In this document: piece by piece, positions 1 through 7,417 of the stretch | Layout: each line of letters begins with the position of its first letter | How positions within the stretch are numbered: position 1 is the stretch's first letter | The notes under the pieces: model-generated | Told to the model about the DNA's origin: nothing | The model's input: only the letters and a program-made list of their open reading frames with translations | Database searches by the model: none | Translations under genes and position numbers: made by a program | Source of the DNA: JAVBOO01 sp031550435 | Lineage (GTDB): Bacteria; Bacillota; Clostridia; Lachnospirales; WRAX01 | NCBI GenBank assembly: GCA_031550435.1 | Contig: JAVBOO010000026.1 | Span: 1 to 64,000, forward strand | DNA length: 64,000 bases | Direction of reading: 5' to 3'

Positions 1-468
1 GGGCGCCACTCCCCAACATTTTTCACATCCCCAAACCCCTCACAACCTTCCTTTAAACAAAATACCTTTACAAAACCACTGTCGGACGCCGGGCGTTAAA
101 TTCAAAACCGCTCAAGCTTCGCTTGGACGGTTTTGAATTTAACTGACTATATAATCTTAAAATGAGCTTACTTATGGCATGTTTTAAGGCAGAAACCGCT
201 TGAATCGCTTTTACCGAGGAAGTCAATTGTCGCATTAATAATAGGCTAGCTTTTGTCGCCGTAAAGCGGTCTTCGTGCCGAACAGCCACATTCAGAAACA
301 CTCGCAGCGTCCCTAGGCGGCGTTTCTGCGGCATGTGTTGGAACAACATCATATAGCGCTTTCGCTGCATTTTGTCTCCGGAGTAATATGCACATTCTCT
401 TTTCCGCAAAGCAAAAGTGCCGTTGACAACCACGGTTATCAACTGCACTCACTTTAACGGTGTTATTA
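1..468. other. Left-edge region without a recognisable gene
   Basis: I see no gene I can support here. The stretch contains one copy of palindromic repeat E (78-153). Two overlapping minus-strand reading frames downstream of the signal peptidase resemble no family I know and one runs straight through the palindrome, so I treat them as chance. Confidence 0.5.
78..153. repeat. Palindromic repeat E, copy 1
   Basis: The core is a long hairpin: TTAAATTCAAAACCG and its complement flank the loop region CTCAAGCTTCGCTTGGA, itself partly self-complementary. A near-identical copy in the same orientation lies at 3713-3789, so the two copies bracket the surface-protein cassette between them. Confidence 0.8.
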
Positions 469-1209
469 TTAGTTACTTTTCTTCGCATTGCTTCTTTTCT
501 TCAATACTTCCTTAACTACCGCTTCTATGATGCAATACGCGACAAATATTGCGGCTATTATTATGATTCCTGTCATAGATGTCATCCAGGCAAATAAATT
601 GCCGAAACCGCTTATCTTAAAACAATACTTGCCGACCAGTCTATCAGGTGTTACCGCTGTAGCATCGTTCGTATTGTTCGCATCACCGCGGGTTACAAAC
701 GCCGGTCCTTCTTTCATTTCGACTACCCTATGGGTCACATATGTATACTCATCACTCGGGAGCGAAAATGTGATTATGTCATCAACCGCAACTTCATCAG
801 CTGAAACAGTTTTTATAACTATGAGGTCTCCCGGCTTAAGCGTCGGCACCATGCTTCCTGTAACAACAGTCAGGCTTTTGTATGGCCCAACCTTGACACC
901 GTTTCCGTCCCTATTGCTGAACAGTGAGAAAATCAGGACTGCTATCAAAATCAGCAGCAGTGCCGTAACTACACCGGATATAATGCTCCCGACTTTTGCT
1001 AATGTGGACTTTTTCTCCGGAACCTCGCGTTTTTCCCGTGAAACTTCATGAGCTGAGGATGTTCTCTCTTCTGTGATATTCCCGTTGTCTCCGTTTACAC
1101 CGATGCCTTCTGCAAGTTCTCCGTTCGTTATTTCGCTGACTGTATTTGGCGAAGCAGAAGCCTGAGCGTATTTATGCTCAGGCGTATTAATTGTCTTTTT
1201 ATCCGTCAT
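469..1209 (-). CDS. SipW-type signal peptidase I
   Basis: Membrane serine protease that removes signal peptides from exported proteins. The 246-residue protein has a charged, low-complexity cytoplasmic N-terminus (1-70), a membrane helix at about 74-97, the catalytic serine in TGSMVPTL (S119), and THRVV with H160 where bacterial type I enzymes have lysine. The Ser-His arrangement marks the archaeal/ER-like (S26B) branch that includes SipW of Bacillus. A second membrane helix lies at about 214-231. GGGGAG sits 7 nt before the ATG. It is encoded downstream of, and co-directional with, a secreted Pro/Thr-repeat protein, and a TasA-like protein is divergent beyond that. In Bacillus SipW processes TasA/TapA, so these neighbours are plausible substrates; that is inference. 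Confidence 0.85.
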   Translation of the reverse strand: MTDKKTINTPEHKYAQASASPNTVSEITNGELAEGIGVNGDNGNITEERTSSAHEVSREKREVPEKKSTLAKVGSIISGVVTALLLILIAVLIFSLFSNRDGNGVKVGPYKSLTVVTGSMVPTLKPGDLIVIKTVSADEVAVDDIITFSLPSDEYTYVTHRVVEMKEGPAFVTRGDANNTNDATAVTPDRLVGKYCFKISGFGNLFAWMTSMTGIIIIAAIFVAYCIIEAVVKEVLKKRSNAKKSN

Positions 1210-1282
1210 CTTTAGTCTCCCCGCAGCTTTACGATTTCAAGCCGCAATAATGAGTTATAGTTGCTATTGTCTTCCTTCTCGA

Positions 1283-2278
1283 TTAACCGTTCGGCAGCTC
1301 GACCGGGTCAGATTCCGGAACAACCGGCGTTTCTTCCGGTTCGTTCGTCGATTCGTCTGTCGGAGCTGATGCCTCTTCCGTTGCGCCCGATTCTTCTGTT
1401 GCTACAGGTTCTTCTGTTGCTACAGGTTCTTCTGTCGCTTCGGGTTCCTCTGTCGCCACAGGTTCTTCCGTTGCCGCAGGTTCTTCCGTCTCGCCTGTCG
1501 GAGGAGCAACCGGCGGTTCGCTTGCTGTAGGTGTATTGCTCGGAGTACTTACAGGCTCTGTCGGTACCGGAGTTTCAGTCGGCTCTGTCACCGGAGTTTC
1601 TGTGGGAGAGGTACCGGGTTGAGCCGGTGCGGTAGTGGCCGGTGCCGGCACGGGAGCCGGGCTAGGAGTAGCTGTGTGCGGCGGTGCCACACTCGGAGGC
1701 TGGTATGTAATTTCCCCTGTTTCGGGATCAATCGTTACTACGGGAACACCTATATCACCGGTTGAATCCCCCGGGACATCGCCTGTTTCGGGTGTTTCTG
1801 TTCCGGGTATTTCAGTCCCGGGTATTTCTGTTCCGGGTGTCTCGGTTCCGGGTACTTCTGTTCCGGGTGTCTCAGTTCCTGGTAACTCTGAGCCCGGTTG
1901 TCCGGCCTCGGGTTGCTCTGTGCCCGGCAGTTCTCCGGAAGGTAAGGGTGACTGCGAAGTGTCGCCTGCTTCGGGTGTCGCAAGAGGCAATGTCGTATCA
2001 AAAACTATCGTAATCATTCCTCTGTTAGTAACGTTAAACCTGTCTAAAAATACCGAGATTATGCCGTCTCCGAGAACTTGCCCGTAAAAATCGACACCTC
2101 CGCCAACTTCAACTTCTTGATGAAACCAGCCGCCCGTATAGCTCATACCTGAAAAGTTCATAAAAGCGTAGCCCGACGGCCTTTCTGCGGCTTGGATCAG
2201 GCAGAACGATGATACGGACAAGATGAGCCCCCATACCATTATTCGGGCACCTGCTCTAAGCCAACCTTTCTGTTTCAT
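1283..2278 (-). CDS. Secreted Pro/Thr/Glu-repeat surface protein
   Basis: A signal peptide (residues 1-30, hydrophobic stretch VWGLILSVSSFCLIQA) is followed by about 70 residues of ordinary sequence and then about 230 residues of low complexity. This tail has a PGTE[TVI] pentapeptide array at about 125-165, a Pro-rich linker, and an ATEEP/VATEEP array near the C-terminus. No LPXTG-like motif or C-terminal membrane anchor is visible. GGAAGGG lies 10 nt before the ATG. I do not recognise a family for the N-terminal domain. It lies 73 nt upstream of the SipW-type peptidase gene on the same strand, so an operon and a substrate relation are likely. The short tandem repeats may vary in copy number between strains. 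Confidence 0.75.
   Translation of the reverse strand: MKQKGWLRAGARIMVWGLILSVSSFCLIQAAERPSGYAFMNFSGMSYTGGWFHQEVEVGGGVDFYGQVLGDGIISVFLDRFNVTNRGMITIVFDTTLPLATPEAGDTSQSPLPSGELPGTEQPEAGQPGSELPGTETPGTEVPGTETPGTEIPGTEIPGTETPETGDVPGDSTGDIGVPVVTIDPETGEITYQPPSVAPPHTATPSPAPVPAPATTAPAQPGTSPTETPVTEPTETPVPTEPVSTPSNTPTASEPPVAPPTGETEEPAATEEPVATEEPEATEEPVATEEPVATEESGATEEASAPTDESTNEPEETPVVPESDPVELPNG
1750..1905. repeat. Tandem 15-bp coding repeats
   Basis: Units of the type GTTCCGGGT(A/G)TTTCT repeat head to tail and encode the PGTE[TVI] pentapeptides of the secreted repeat protein. The third-position variation shows that the array is partly diverged, so it is not a very recent expansion. Confidence 0.7.
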
Positions 2279-2458
2279 GATATCACATCCCTTCCTAGCA
2301 AAAGATCAAGTTGTCTCTTTCTGTTTCTCTTTTAATTTAACGTATATTAATAATTATGCTTTACAAATGCGAATTTTTATTATATTATATCATTATACTA
2401 AATCATTGTACAGTCTTTTTTGCGGATTGGGAAAAAAATTAAACAGGGAAGTGAAATT

Positions 2459-3499
2459 ATGAAAAATAGAAAAATATTTAGGGGAGCAATTTCGTTCTTG
2501 TCTGTTTTTATTGCGCTGACTTTTTTGTTTAACGCTTACTTTTCGATGAGTACCGTATACGCGAACAATATCAGCGTTTTACTTCAAAACGGCGGTAACC
2601 CCGAGTATAATATTTCAGTTAGCTCAACAGGACCTTTGTTCAGCGACAGAATATCCGAACCCGGCAATTATTATCCTCGGAGCGGCGATGCGCCTTCGAC
2701 AATTACGATTAAAAACACATCAAATGTCGAAGCAAGGATAGAGGCAAAAATTGAAATCGTGTACGCCGAATGGCGCGATCAAAGCGGAGCAACTCAAAGT
2801 GCGTCCGGCCCCGATATCTTTATCCCCGATGCCGTTTTGCTGTCATCTGTGGCCATGCTAAAAATAGTTGACGACGGTGCCACGGTTTACAGCGGAGCTA
2901 TCGACGCATTACATATCGCAAGTAACGCCGGAACAGCCAACGGTTATGTTTCGCTCGGGTCACTTTCACCGGGGGAAACAAATGTTTTCGATTTCTCTGT
3001 CAGCCTTCCGGGAAAACTGATCGGAAACGAATATCAGCACGCTAAGCTTATTTTTGAGACATTTATCAGAGCAAGCTTTAACGATATTACTCCGCCGCCC
3101 TCCACTCCCCCCACTACTCGTTCCCCCGGTATCGTGACAGAGGACACTACGCCTACACCCACACCTTCACAGATTGTTACCGCTACTCCAACACCCACGC
3201 CTACACCCACACCCGAAATTCTCACGCTGCCCTCGAATACCGACCCTGTATCCGTTGTAACCGTTTCGCCTGTACCTACAGAGGATGACTTCCGCATACT
3301 GCCTAGCAAGGCGCCGGATCCCGCAGGCGTAATCAAGGTTAACCCGCCGACTTGGAGAGCGGTCTCCTACTCGTTCCCCGTTACGGTGTTTATATTCTTA
3401 GGCATTGCGTTGGTATCGTATGCTAGGAAAACCGTTTCCGAAAGGCTGAAAAAGTCCGCCTCTTTCGACGAGACCGGCAATGACGGGCATGATAAATAA
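2459..3499 (+). CDS. TasA/camelysin-like anchored surface protein
   Basis: 346 residues. A signal peptide (hydrophobic core SFLSVFIALTFLFNAYF, cleavage probably near VYA-NN) is followed by a beta-rich ectodomain of about 190 residues, a Thr-Pro linker (TPTPTPTPTP region, about 215-255) and a C-terminal membrane helix (about 305-325) with a basic cytoplasmic tail. The motif ITIKNTSNVEARIEAKIEI resembles the strand pattern of SipW-dependent TasA/CalY proteins. I chose the ATG at 2459 because GGGAAGTG lies just upstream and the signal peptide begins there. It is transcribed divergently from the SipW-type peptidase operon. The family assignment is an inference from domain layout and context, not from a decisive motif. 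Confidence 0.6.
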   Translation: MKNRKIFRGAISFLSVFIALTFLFNAYFSMSTVYANNISVLLQNGGNPEYNISVSSTGPLFSDRISEPGNYYPRSGDAPSTITIKNTSNVEARIEAKIEIVYAEWRDQSGATQSASGPDIFIPDAVLLSSVAMLKIVDDGATVYSGAIDALHIASNAGTANGYVSLGSLSPGETNVFDFSVSLPGKLIGNEYQHAKLIFETFIRASFNDITPPPSTPPTTRSPGIVTEDTTPTPTPSQIVTATPTPTPTPTPEILTLPSNTDPVSVVTVSPVPTEDDFRILPSKAPDPAGVIKVNPPTWRAVSYSFPVTVFIFLGIALVSYARKTVSERLKKSASFDETGNDGHDK

Positions 3500-3557
3500 C
3501 TTTTAACAGCTCAGCTTTATTTTTGGCTTACGACAATCCTTTTCATGTTTCATTTTA

Positions 3558-3586
3558 GTCGCCGCAGAAGTTTGCGGCGGCTTTTA
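3558..3586 (+). terminator. Rho-independent terminator
   Basis: CGCCGCA and TGCGGCG form a hairpin around a 6-nt loop, followed by GCTTTTAT. It ends the TasA-like gene. The rest of 3500-3867 holds only repeat E copy 2. Confidence 0.75.
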
Positions 3587-3712
3587 TGATTCTATGGATT
3601 TTATGTATAATAATACAATATCACGGCAACATTAGAGACAGTTTTTGGCTCAAGCGACTGTACCGGCAAACAAAGTCTAAATCAAGATGAGTCTGACTGT
3701 TTCGTTTTTAAC

Positions 3713-3789
3713 GACTGTAGGACGTCGGACGTTAAATTCAAAACCGCTCAAGCTTCGCTTGGACGGTTTTAAATTTAACCGACTATATA
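3713..3789. repeat. Palindromic repeat E, copy 2
   Basis: This matches copy 1 at 78-153 over about 70 bp with a few differences, including the hairpin core and the trailing GACTATAT. It lies 79 nt upstream of the histidinol-phosphatase start. Confidence 0.8.
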
Positions 3790-3867
3790 TTGAGCGGAAA
3801 TTCAAGGCTTGGTTTCTTAAGAGCAGCCCTGCCCGGTTTTTCGATGACTGTAACCCAAGGAGAATAT

Positions 3868-4671
3868 ATGTATAATTCGGACTACCATATGCACACGAAC
3901 TACTCATCAGACGGGAAAAGCGCGCCGGAGGAAATGATAGAAAGTGCAATCGGCATGGGGCTTGAAGAAATTGCGATTACCGATCACTGCGATTTTTTAT
4001 TTAAAGAACAGCCGTTTCCGTATCAGATTGACTACAAAGAATACAAAAGTAACTTTTTACGGCTGAGAGAAAAATACAGCGGTAAAATCAACATCGTATT
4101 CGGCATTGAAATAGGCGTAAACGCGTATTCTCACGATACCGTCAAAACAATGGTCGAGACTCACGGCTTCGACTTTGTAATCGCCTCTTCTCATGATATA
4201 AGCGGCGTTGACCTGTATTACCCGGAATTTTACGCCGGCAAAACAAAAAAACAGGCCTATACGGAATATTTTGAAAATGTACTGCTCTGTGTCAAAAACA
4301 TTGATGACTATTCCGTTTTCGGCCATATTGACTATATCGCGAGATACGGCAGGTATGAAGACCCTTCTGTCGAGTATGAGCAGTTCAAAGACATTAGCGA
4401 CGAAATACTGAAGGAAACAATCAGAAAGGGTAAGGGCCTCGAAGTTAACACGTCCGGATTCCGTTACGGACTGGAAACATTTCACCCCTCACTAAAGCTT
4501 TTGAAGCGTTACAAGCAACTCGGAGGAGAGATATTGACGCTCGGCTCAGACGCACACGTACCGAAGCAAATAACCTCGCATTTTAAGGAAGCGGAGGAGT
4601 TGATAAAATCCGCCGGGTTCACAAGTATTTGCAGATTCAGGAATATGAAGCCGGAATTCGTAAAAATATAA
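3868..4671 (+). CDS. hisK: Histidinol-phosphatase, PHP family
   Basis: Metal-dependent hydrolase of the HisJ/HisK type, which removes phosphate from L-histidinol phosphate in histidine synthesis. The 267-residue protein shows the PHP metal-binding motifs: DYHMHTNYSSDG at the start (H7, H9), ITDHCDF, an IEIG glutamate, an ASSHD histidine, FGHIDY, and the C-terminal LGSDAH. The start is set by AAGGAG 6 nt before the ATG; an upstream in-frame TTG has no binding site and would begin inside repeat E. No other his gene is in the window, so another phosphate-ester substrate cannot be excluded. Confidence 0.8.
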   Translation: MYNSDYHMHTNYSSDGKSAPEEMIESAIGMGLEEIAITDHCDFLFKEQPFPYQIDYKEYKSNFLRLREKYSGKINIVFGIEIGVNAYSHDTVKTMVETHGFDFVIASSHDISGVDLYYPEFYAGKTKKQAYTEYFENVLLCVKNIDDYSVFGHIDYIARYGRYEDPSVEYEQFKDISDEILKETIRKGKGLEVNTSGFRYGLETFHPSLKLLKRYKQLGGEILTLGSDAHVPKQITSHFKEAEELIKSAGFTSICRFRNMKPEFVKI

Positions 4672-4675
4672 CAAA

Positions 4676-4710
4676 GAGGGCATCGCGGAAGTATAACCGC
4701 GATGCCCTCA
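4676..4710. terminator. Bidirectional terminator between hisK and tRNA-Thr
   Basis: A perfect 13-bp stem, GAGGGCATCGCGG with its complement, surrounds a 9-nt loop. On the minus strand it is followed by TTTGTTATATTTTT, which fits tRNA-Thr termination; on the plus strand by AATTTAAG, a weaker tail for hisK. Confidence 0.7.
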
Positions 4711-4715
4711 ATTTA

Positions 4716-4787
4716 AGCTACTGGTGAGAATCGAACTCACGACCTGCGCATTACGAGTGCGCTGCTCTACCTCTGAGCCACAGTAGC
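4716..4787 (-). tRNA. tRNA-Thr (anticodon CGT)
   Basis: It folds as a canonical tRNA on the minus strand: acceptor GCTACTG/CAGTAGC, D-arm GCTCAGAGGTAGAGC, anticodon stem GCGCA/TGCGC with loop CTCGTAA giving anticodon CGT (Thr), and a T-arm with TTCGATTC. The discriminator base is T and CCA is not encoded. Confidence 0.95.
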
Positions 4788-4812
4788 GTACCGGGCTTAC
4801 GCCCGAATAAAA

Positions 4813-4842
4813 ATTATAACAATCAAAACATTGACAGGCCAA
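4813..4842 (-). promoter_or_regulatory. Possible sigma-A promoter for tRNA-Thr
   Basis: On the minus strand TTGGCC and TATAAT are separated by 18 nt, about 25 nt upstream of the tRNA. The -10 is perfect and the -35 weak. Confidence 0.45.
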
Positions 4843-4866
4843 CAGTAAACCGCACGCAGTTGGCAA

Positions 4867-5208
4867 TTATTTAACCTTTTCGACAAGGCTTGCGAAAGCT
4901 TTGGCATCGTTAACCGCCATCTCGGCAAGCATTTTTCTGTTGATAAGAATATTGTTTGTCTTGAGGCCGTTCATAAATCTGCTGTAGGAGATACCGTTTA
5001 TTCTAGCGGCAGCGTTGATTCTGGTTATCCAGAGACGTCTGTACTCGCGCTTTGTCTGTTTTCTGCCCGCAAAAGAATGAGAAAGAGCTCTCATTACGGA
5101 CTGTTTCGCTGTTCTGTATTGCTTGCTTCTGGCTCCAAAATAACCTCTCGCAAGCTTAAGCACTTTCTTGTGTTTCTTTTTAGCTGCTAAACCGCGCGTA
5201 ATTCTCAT
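4867..5208 (-). CDS. rplT: 50S ribosomal protein L20
   Basis: 113 residues, the usual length, with the conserved MRITRGLAAKKKHKKVLKLA start, the arginine/lysine-rich N-terminal extension that threads 23S rRNA, and the globular C-terminal half with RMNGLKTNNILINRKMLAE-like sequence. AGGAGG lies 7 nt before the ATG. It is the last gene of infC-rpmI-rplT, 11 nt after rpmI. In Firmicutes L20 represses its own operon by acting on the leader, and a matching leader attenuator is visible upstream of infC. Confidence 0.97.
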   Translation of the reverse strand: MRITRGLAAKKKHKKVLKLARGYFGARSKQYRTAKQSVMRALSHSFAGRKQTKREYRRLWITRINAAARINGISYSRFMNGLKTNNILINRKMLAEMAVNDAKAFASLVEKVK

Positions 5209-5219
5209 ATTCTATCCTC

Positions 5220-5417
5220 CTACGAGTACGGTAATAATTTTTTGATCTGCTTAACGTTTGTAGCATCAACCATTCCGGGTTGTCTGAGTCTTCTTTTTCT
5301 CTTTGCGCTCTTGTGTGCGTTAAGCTTCTGCTTGTTGGCTCTCGGATGCTTTATTTTACCGGTACCGGTAACGGAGAATCTCTTTGCGGCGGCCTTGTTT
5401 GTCTTAATCTTAGGCAT
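5220..5417 (-). CDS. rpmI: 50S ribosomal protein L35
   Basis: 65 residues: starts MPKIKTNKAAAKRFSVTGTG and ends with the conserved KQIKKLLPY. AGGAGG lies 7 nt before the ATG, inside the end of infC, which it overlaps by 8 nt, so translation is probably coupled. It is strongly basic and of standard length. Confidence 0.97.
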   Translation of the reverse strand: MPKIKTNKAAAKRFSVTGTGKIKHPRANKQKLNAHKSAKRKRRLRQPGMVDATNVKQIKKLLPYS

Positions 5418-5946
5418 TGGTGTTTCCTCCTTGTTTAGTGGTTGCCTTCGGTGCCAGGAACATGAACATAGTTCTAGACTCCATTTTAGGTGCCTTTTCA
5501 ATAACTCCATGCTCGGATACCATCTGTGCAAACTCGTTCATTATTTCTACGGCAACGTTAACTCTGCTCATTTCTCTGCCTCTGAACCTGATGCTTATCT
5601 TGACCTTGTCCCCGTGCTGTAAGAAATCAATCGCTTGCTTGGCTCTGTAGCCCATGTCGTGCGTGTCGATATTAGGAGAAAATCTTATCTCTTTAAGTTC
5701 AACGGTTTTTTGCTTTGCTCTTGCTTCTTTTTCCTTCTTCGACTGTTCGAATCTGAACTTCGAATAATCGATAATTTTACACACGGGAGGTTTCGCCCCC
5801 GGGGCAATCTTAACAAGATCAAGATGTTTTTCTTCCGCAAGATCCATCGCAACTTTAAGCGGGACAACGCCTAACTGAGACCCGTCAGAATCTATTAGTC
5901 TGACTTCCTTGTCTCTTATTTCTTCGTTAATCATCATTTCAGGAAT
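5410..5946 (-). CDS. infC: Translation initiation factor IF-3 (AUU start)
   Basis: IF-3 binds the 30S subunit, prevents subunit rejoining and proofreads the start codon. Two domains are visible: the N-terminal MINEEIRDKEVRLI segment with PPVCKIIDY, a lysine-rich linker, and the C-terminal domain with EIRFSPNID and KISIRFRGREM. I place the start at ATT (5946): GGAGGTG lies 6 nt upstream, giving 178 residues (first residues then PEMMINEEIR). The in-frame ATG 24 codons further upstream has no binding site and would add a non-conserved leader. An AUU start is the classic autoregulatory feature of infC in other bacteria. Confidence 0.93.
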   Translation of the reverse strand: MPEMMINEEIRDKEVRLIDSDGSQLGVVPLKVAMDLAEEKHLDLVKIAPGAKPPVCKIIDYSKFRFEQSKKEKEARAKQKTVELKEIRFSPNIDTHDMGYRAKQAIDFLQHGDKVKISIRFRGREMSRVNVAVEIMNEFAQMVSEHGVIEKAPKMESRTMFMFLAPKATTKQGGNTNA

Positions 5947-6056
5947 AGCTGACACCTCCACGTATCTCAACCTGACAGGAATGAGTTTTCGACCAAAAAG
6001 ATCGATCAAGCTTTTCATGACTTGCCGGGCAAATCCAACTATTGCTCGCTTGCCAA

Positions 6057-6084
6057 ATAAAAAAGCGGATTCACAGAAATCCGC
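6057..6084 (-). terminator. Leader attenuator of the infC operon
   Basis: On the minus strand GCGGATTTC and GAATCCGC form a hairpin with a 3-nt loop followed by TTTTTTAT, between the promoter and the infC start. This is an intrinsic terminator inside the leader, as expected for the L20-controlled transcription attenuation known in Firmicutes. The antiterminator pairing is not worked out here. Confidence 0.7.
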
Positions 6085-6162
6085 ACAAAAATACCGAGTA
6101 TTCAGTGTAACCCTAAGCCGTAAGGCAAATGGGTGAGAAGCGGCTTCTGCTTTAACCCCGTG

Positions 6163-6191
6163 ATTTTAACACACGAAGCGCCGTTTGTCAA
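6163..6191 (-). promoter_or_regulatory. Sigma-A promoter of infC-rpmI-rplT
   Basis: TTGACA and TAAAAT are separated by exactly 17 nt on the minus strand. This predicts a leader of about 210 nt before the AUU start of infC, enough to hold the attenuator. Confidence 0.85.
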
Positions 6192-6364
6192 CAACATTTT
6201 TTTAAATCAGATTAAAACGAAACAAATTCGGATTAAACCCGCAAAACAGGGCCAGACGGCAAACAAACCCTCGGCGCACGCCCATGCCCGTTTTCAGCTT
6301 TATTTCCCGAATAAATTTCCGCTTGTTTACTGTTCAAATTGACTTGTGGCTCGATTTGTGAAAT

Positions 6365-6411
6365 AATATTACCGCGGAAGTATTTTTGCGGTGTTTGCTT
6401 CCGCGGTTATA
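6365..6411. repeat. Short hairpin related to repeat A ends
   Basis: ACCGCGGAAG and CTTCCGCGGT flank a 17-nt loop. The left side ATATTACCGCGGAAGT equals the outer end of repeat A found at 17 kb, 20 kb, 30 kb and 35 kb, so this may be an internally deleted relative. It lies upstream of the small membrane protein gene. Confidence 0.55.
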
Positions 6412-6452
6412 CCGTGCACTGTTGATTATTATTTATTTTATAGGAGGTAATC

Positions 6453-6821
6453 ATGATAAACGACATCGATCCTGACTACACTGTTATGACCGAAGAAAGC
6501 TATTTGGAAGACGACATAACCCTACTTGCCTCACCGTCCAAGCCCGTGAGAACTAAGGCCGCGCAAAAAACCGTTTCTGTCACGGATTGGCTTGTTATAC
6601 TTTTTATTTCGATGCTACCCGGCATCAACCTGCTCGTCCTTTTGTACCGGAGCATTTTTTTGCCGAAAACGAACATAAAACGCAACTTTAGCATTGCATA
6701 TCTCATAGCTGCGCCGTTTTCGTTTATATTAACTCTTGCGCTTTTTGCTCTGCTGGTCTACTTCTTCGGAGGAACACTTTTAGACATATTCGCAAAACAA
6801 AACCCACCAAAAATATGGTAG
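6453..6821 (+). CDS. Small two-helix membrane protein, unknown
   Basis: 122 residues. An acidic N-terminal segment (1-40) is followed by two predicted membrane helices, about 44-67 and 82-108. TAGGAGG lies 6 nt before the ATG, so translation is likely. I recognise no family. The next gene, RseC-like, starts 71 nt downstream on the same strand and may be cotranscribed. Confidence 0.6.
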   Translation: MINDIDPDYTVMTEESYLEDDITLLASPSKPVRTKAAQKTVSVTDWLVILFISMLPGINLLVLLYRSIFLPKTNIKRNFSIAYLIAAPFSFILTLALFALLVYFFGGTLLDIFAKQNPPKIW

Positions 6822-6892
6822 GATACATCGCAAAACTTGCCACGGCCGGCCAATTTGAAAATAATAAAATTAACACTCGGAAAGGCTGAATT

Positions 6893-7354
6893 ATGGAAGG
6901 TAACGAAAGAGGTCGCGTGACCGCGATAGAAAACGGCTTGCTTCGCATATCCATGGTAAGAAGCGAAGCCTGCGCAAAGTGCCGGGCATGCGTTGCCGGC
7001 ATGGCCGCAAAAGAAATGATTATGCTTGCGAAAAACGAATGCGGCGCAAAACTCGGCGACATTGTTCGAGTTGAGCTTGACGGCGGCGCTTTTCTGATTT
7101 CTTCTTTTATTATGTACGGTATCCCGCTGGCGTTTATGCTTTTCGGCTTCGCCGCGGGCTATTTGCTGCATAACATTTTTGCCTATATTAACACCGAGCT
7201 CTTGAGTTTTCTGATGGGCATAACGTTTTTGCTTTTAGGATATTGGCTTATAAAACGCAGCGAAAACCGCTTCAAAAAGCCCCGGTTCGAGCCCAAGGCC
7301 GTTGAAGTGGTCGGAAAGTTCGAGGAGCTGCTTTACGAAGAGGAAAAGCGTTAG
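6893..7354 (+). CDS. RseC/MucC-like membrane protein
   Basis: 153 residues matching the SoxR-reducing-system/RseC family layout: an N-terminal soluble beta domain with a cysteine cluster (C27, C30, C33), then two membrane helices at about 63-87 and 97-117, then a basic cytoplasmic tail. In proteobacteria RseC modulates sigma-E and the Rsx complex; in Clostridia family members often accompany Rnf electron-transfer genes, which are not in this window. The function here is therefore only the family label. A terminator follows at 7395. Confidence 0.75.
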   Translation: MEGNERGRVTAIENGLLRISMVRSEACAKCRACVAGMAAKEMIMLAKNECGAKLGDIVRVELDGGAFLISSFIMYGIPLAFMLFGFAAGYLLHNIFAYINTELLSFLMGITFLLLGYWLIKRSENRFKKPRFEPKAVEVVGKFEELLYEEEKR

Positions 7355-7394
7355 AGCCCGCCGTTTCCGGAATTATCGAACACGTTTTTAATAG

Positions 7395-7417
7395 CGCTCC
7401 CCGTGAGCGTTTTTTTA
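7395..7417 (+). terminator. Rho-independent terminator
   Basis: CGCTC and GAGCG pair around a 5-nt loop and are followed by seven T. It ends the RseC-like gene; its tail overlaps the last codon of the convergent SNF2 gene. Confidence 0.75.

Noticed and set aside
68..488. Two overlapping minus-strand open frames downstream of the SipW-type gene
   Set aside because: No ribosome binding site, no recognisable family, and one passes through palindromic repeat E. Possible decayed DNA but not a supportable gene.
1635..2087. 150-codon plus-strand frame opposite the Pro/Thr-repeat protein
   Set aside because: It is the antisense of the repeat array; repeated units keep several frames open at once.
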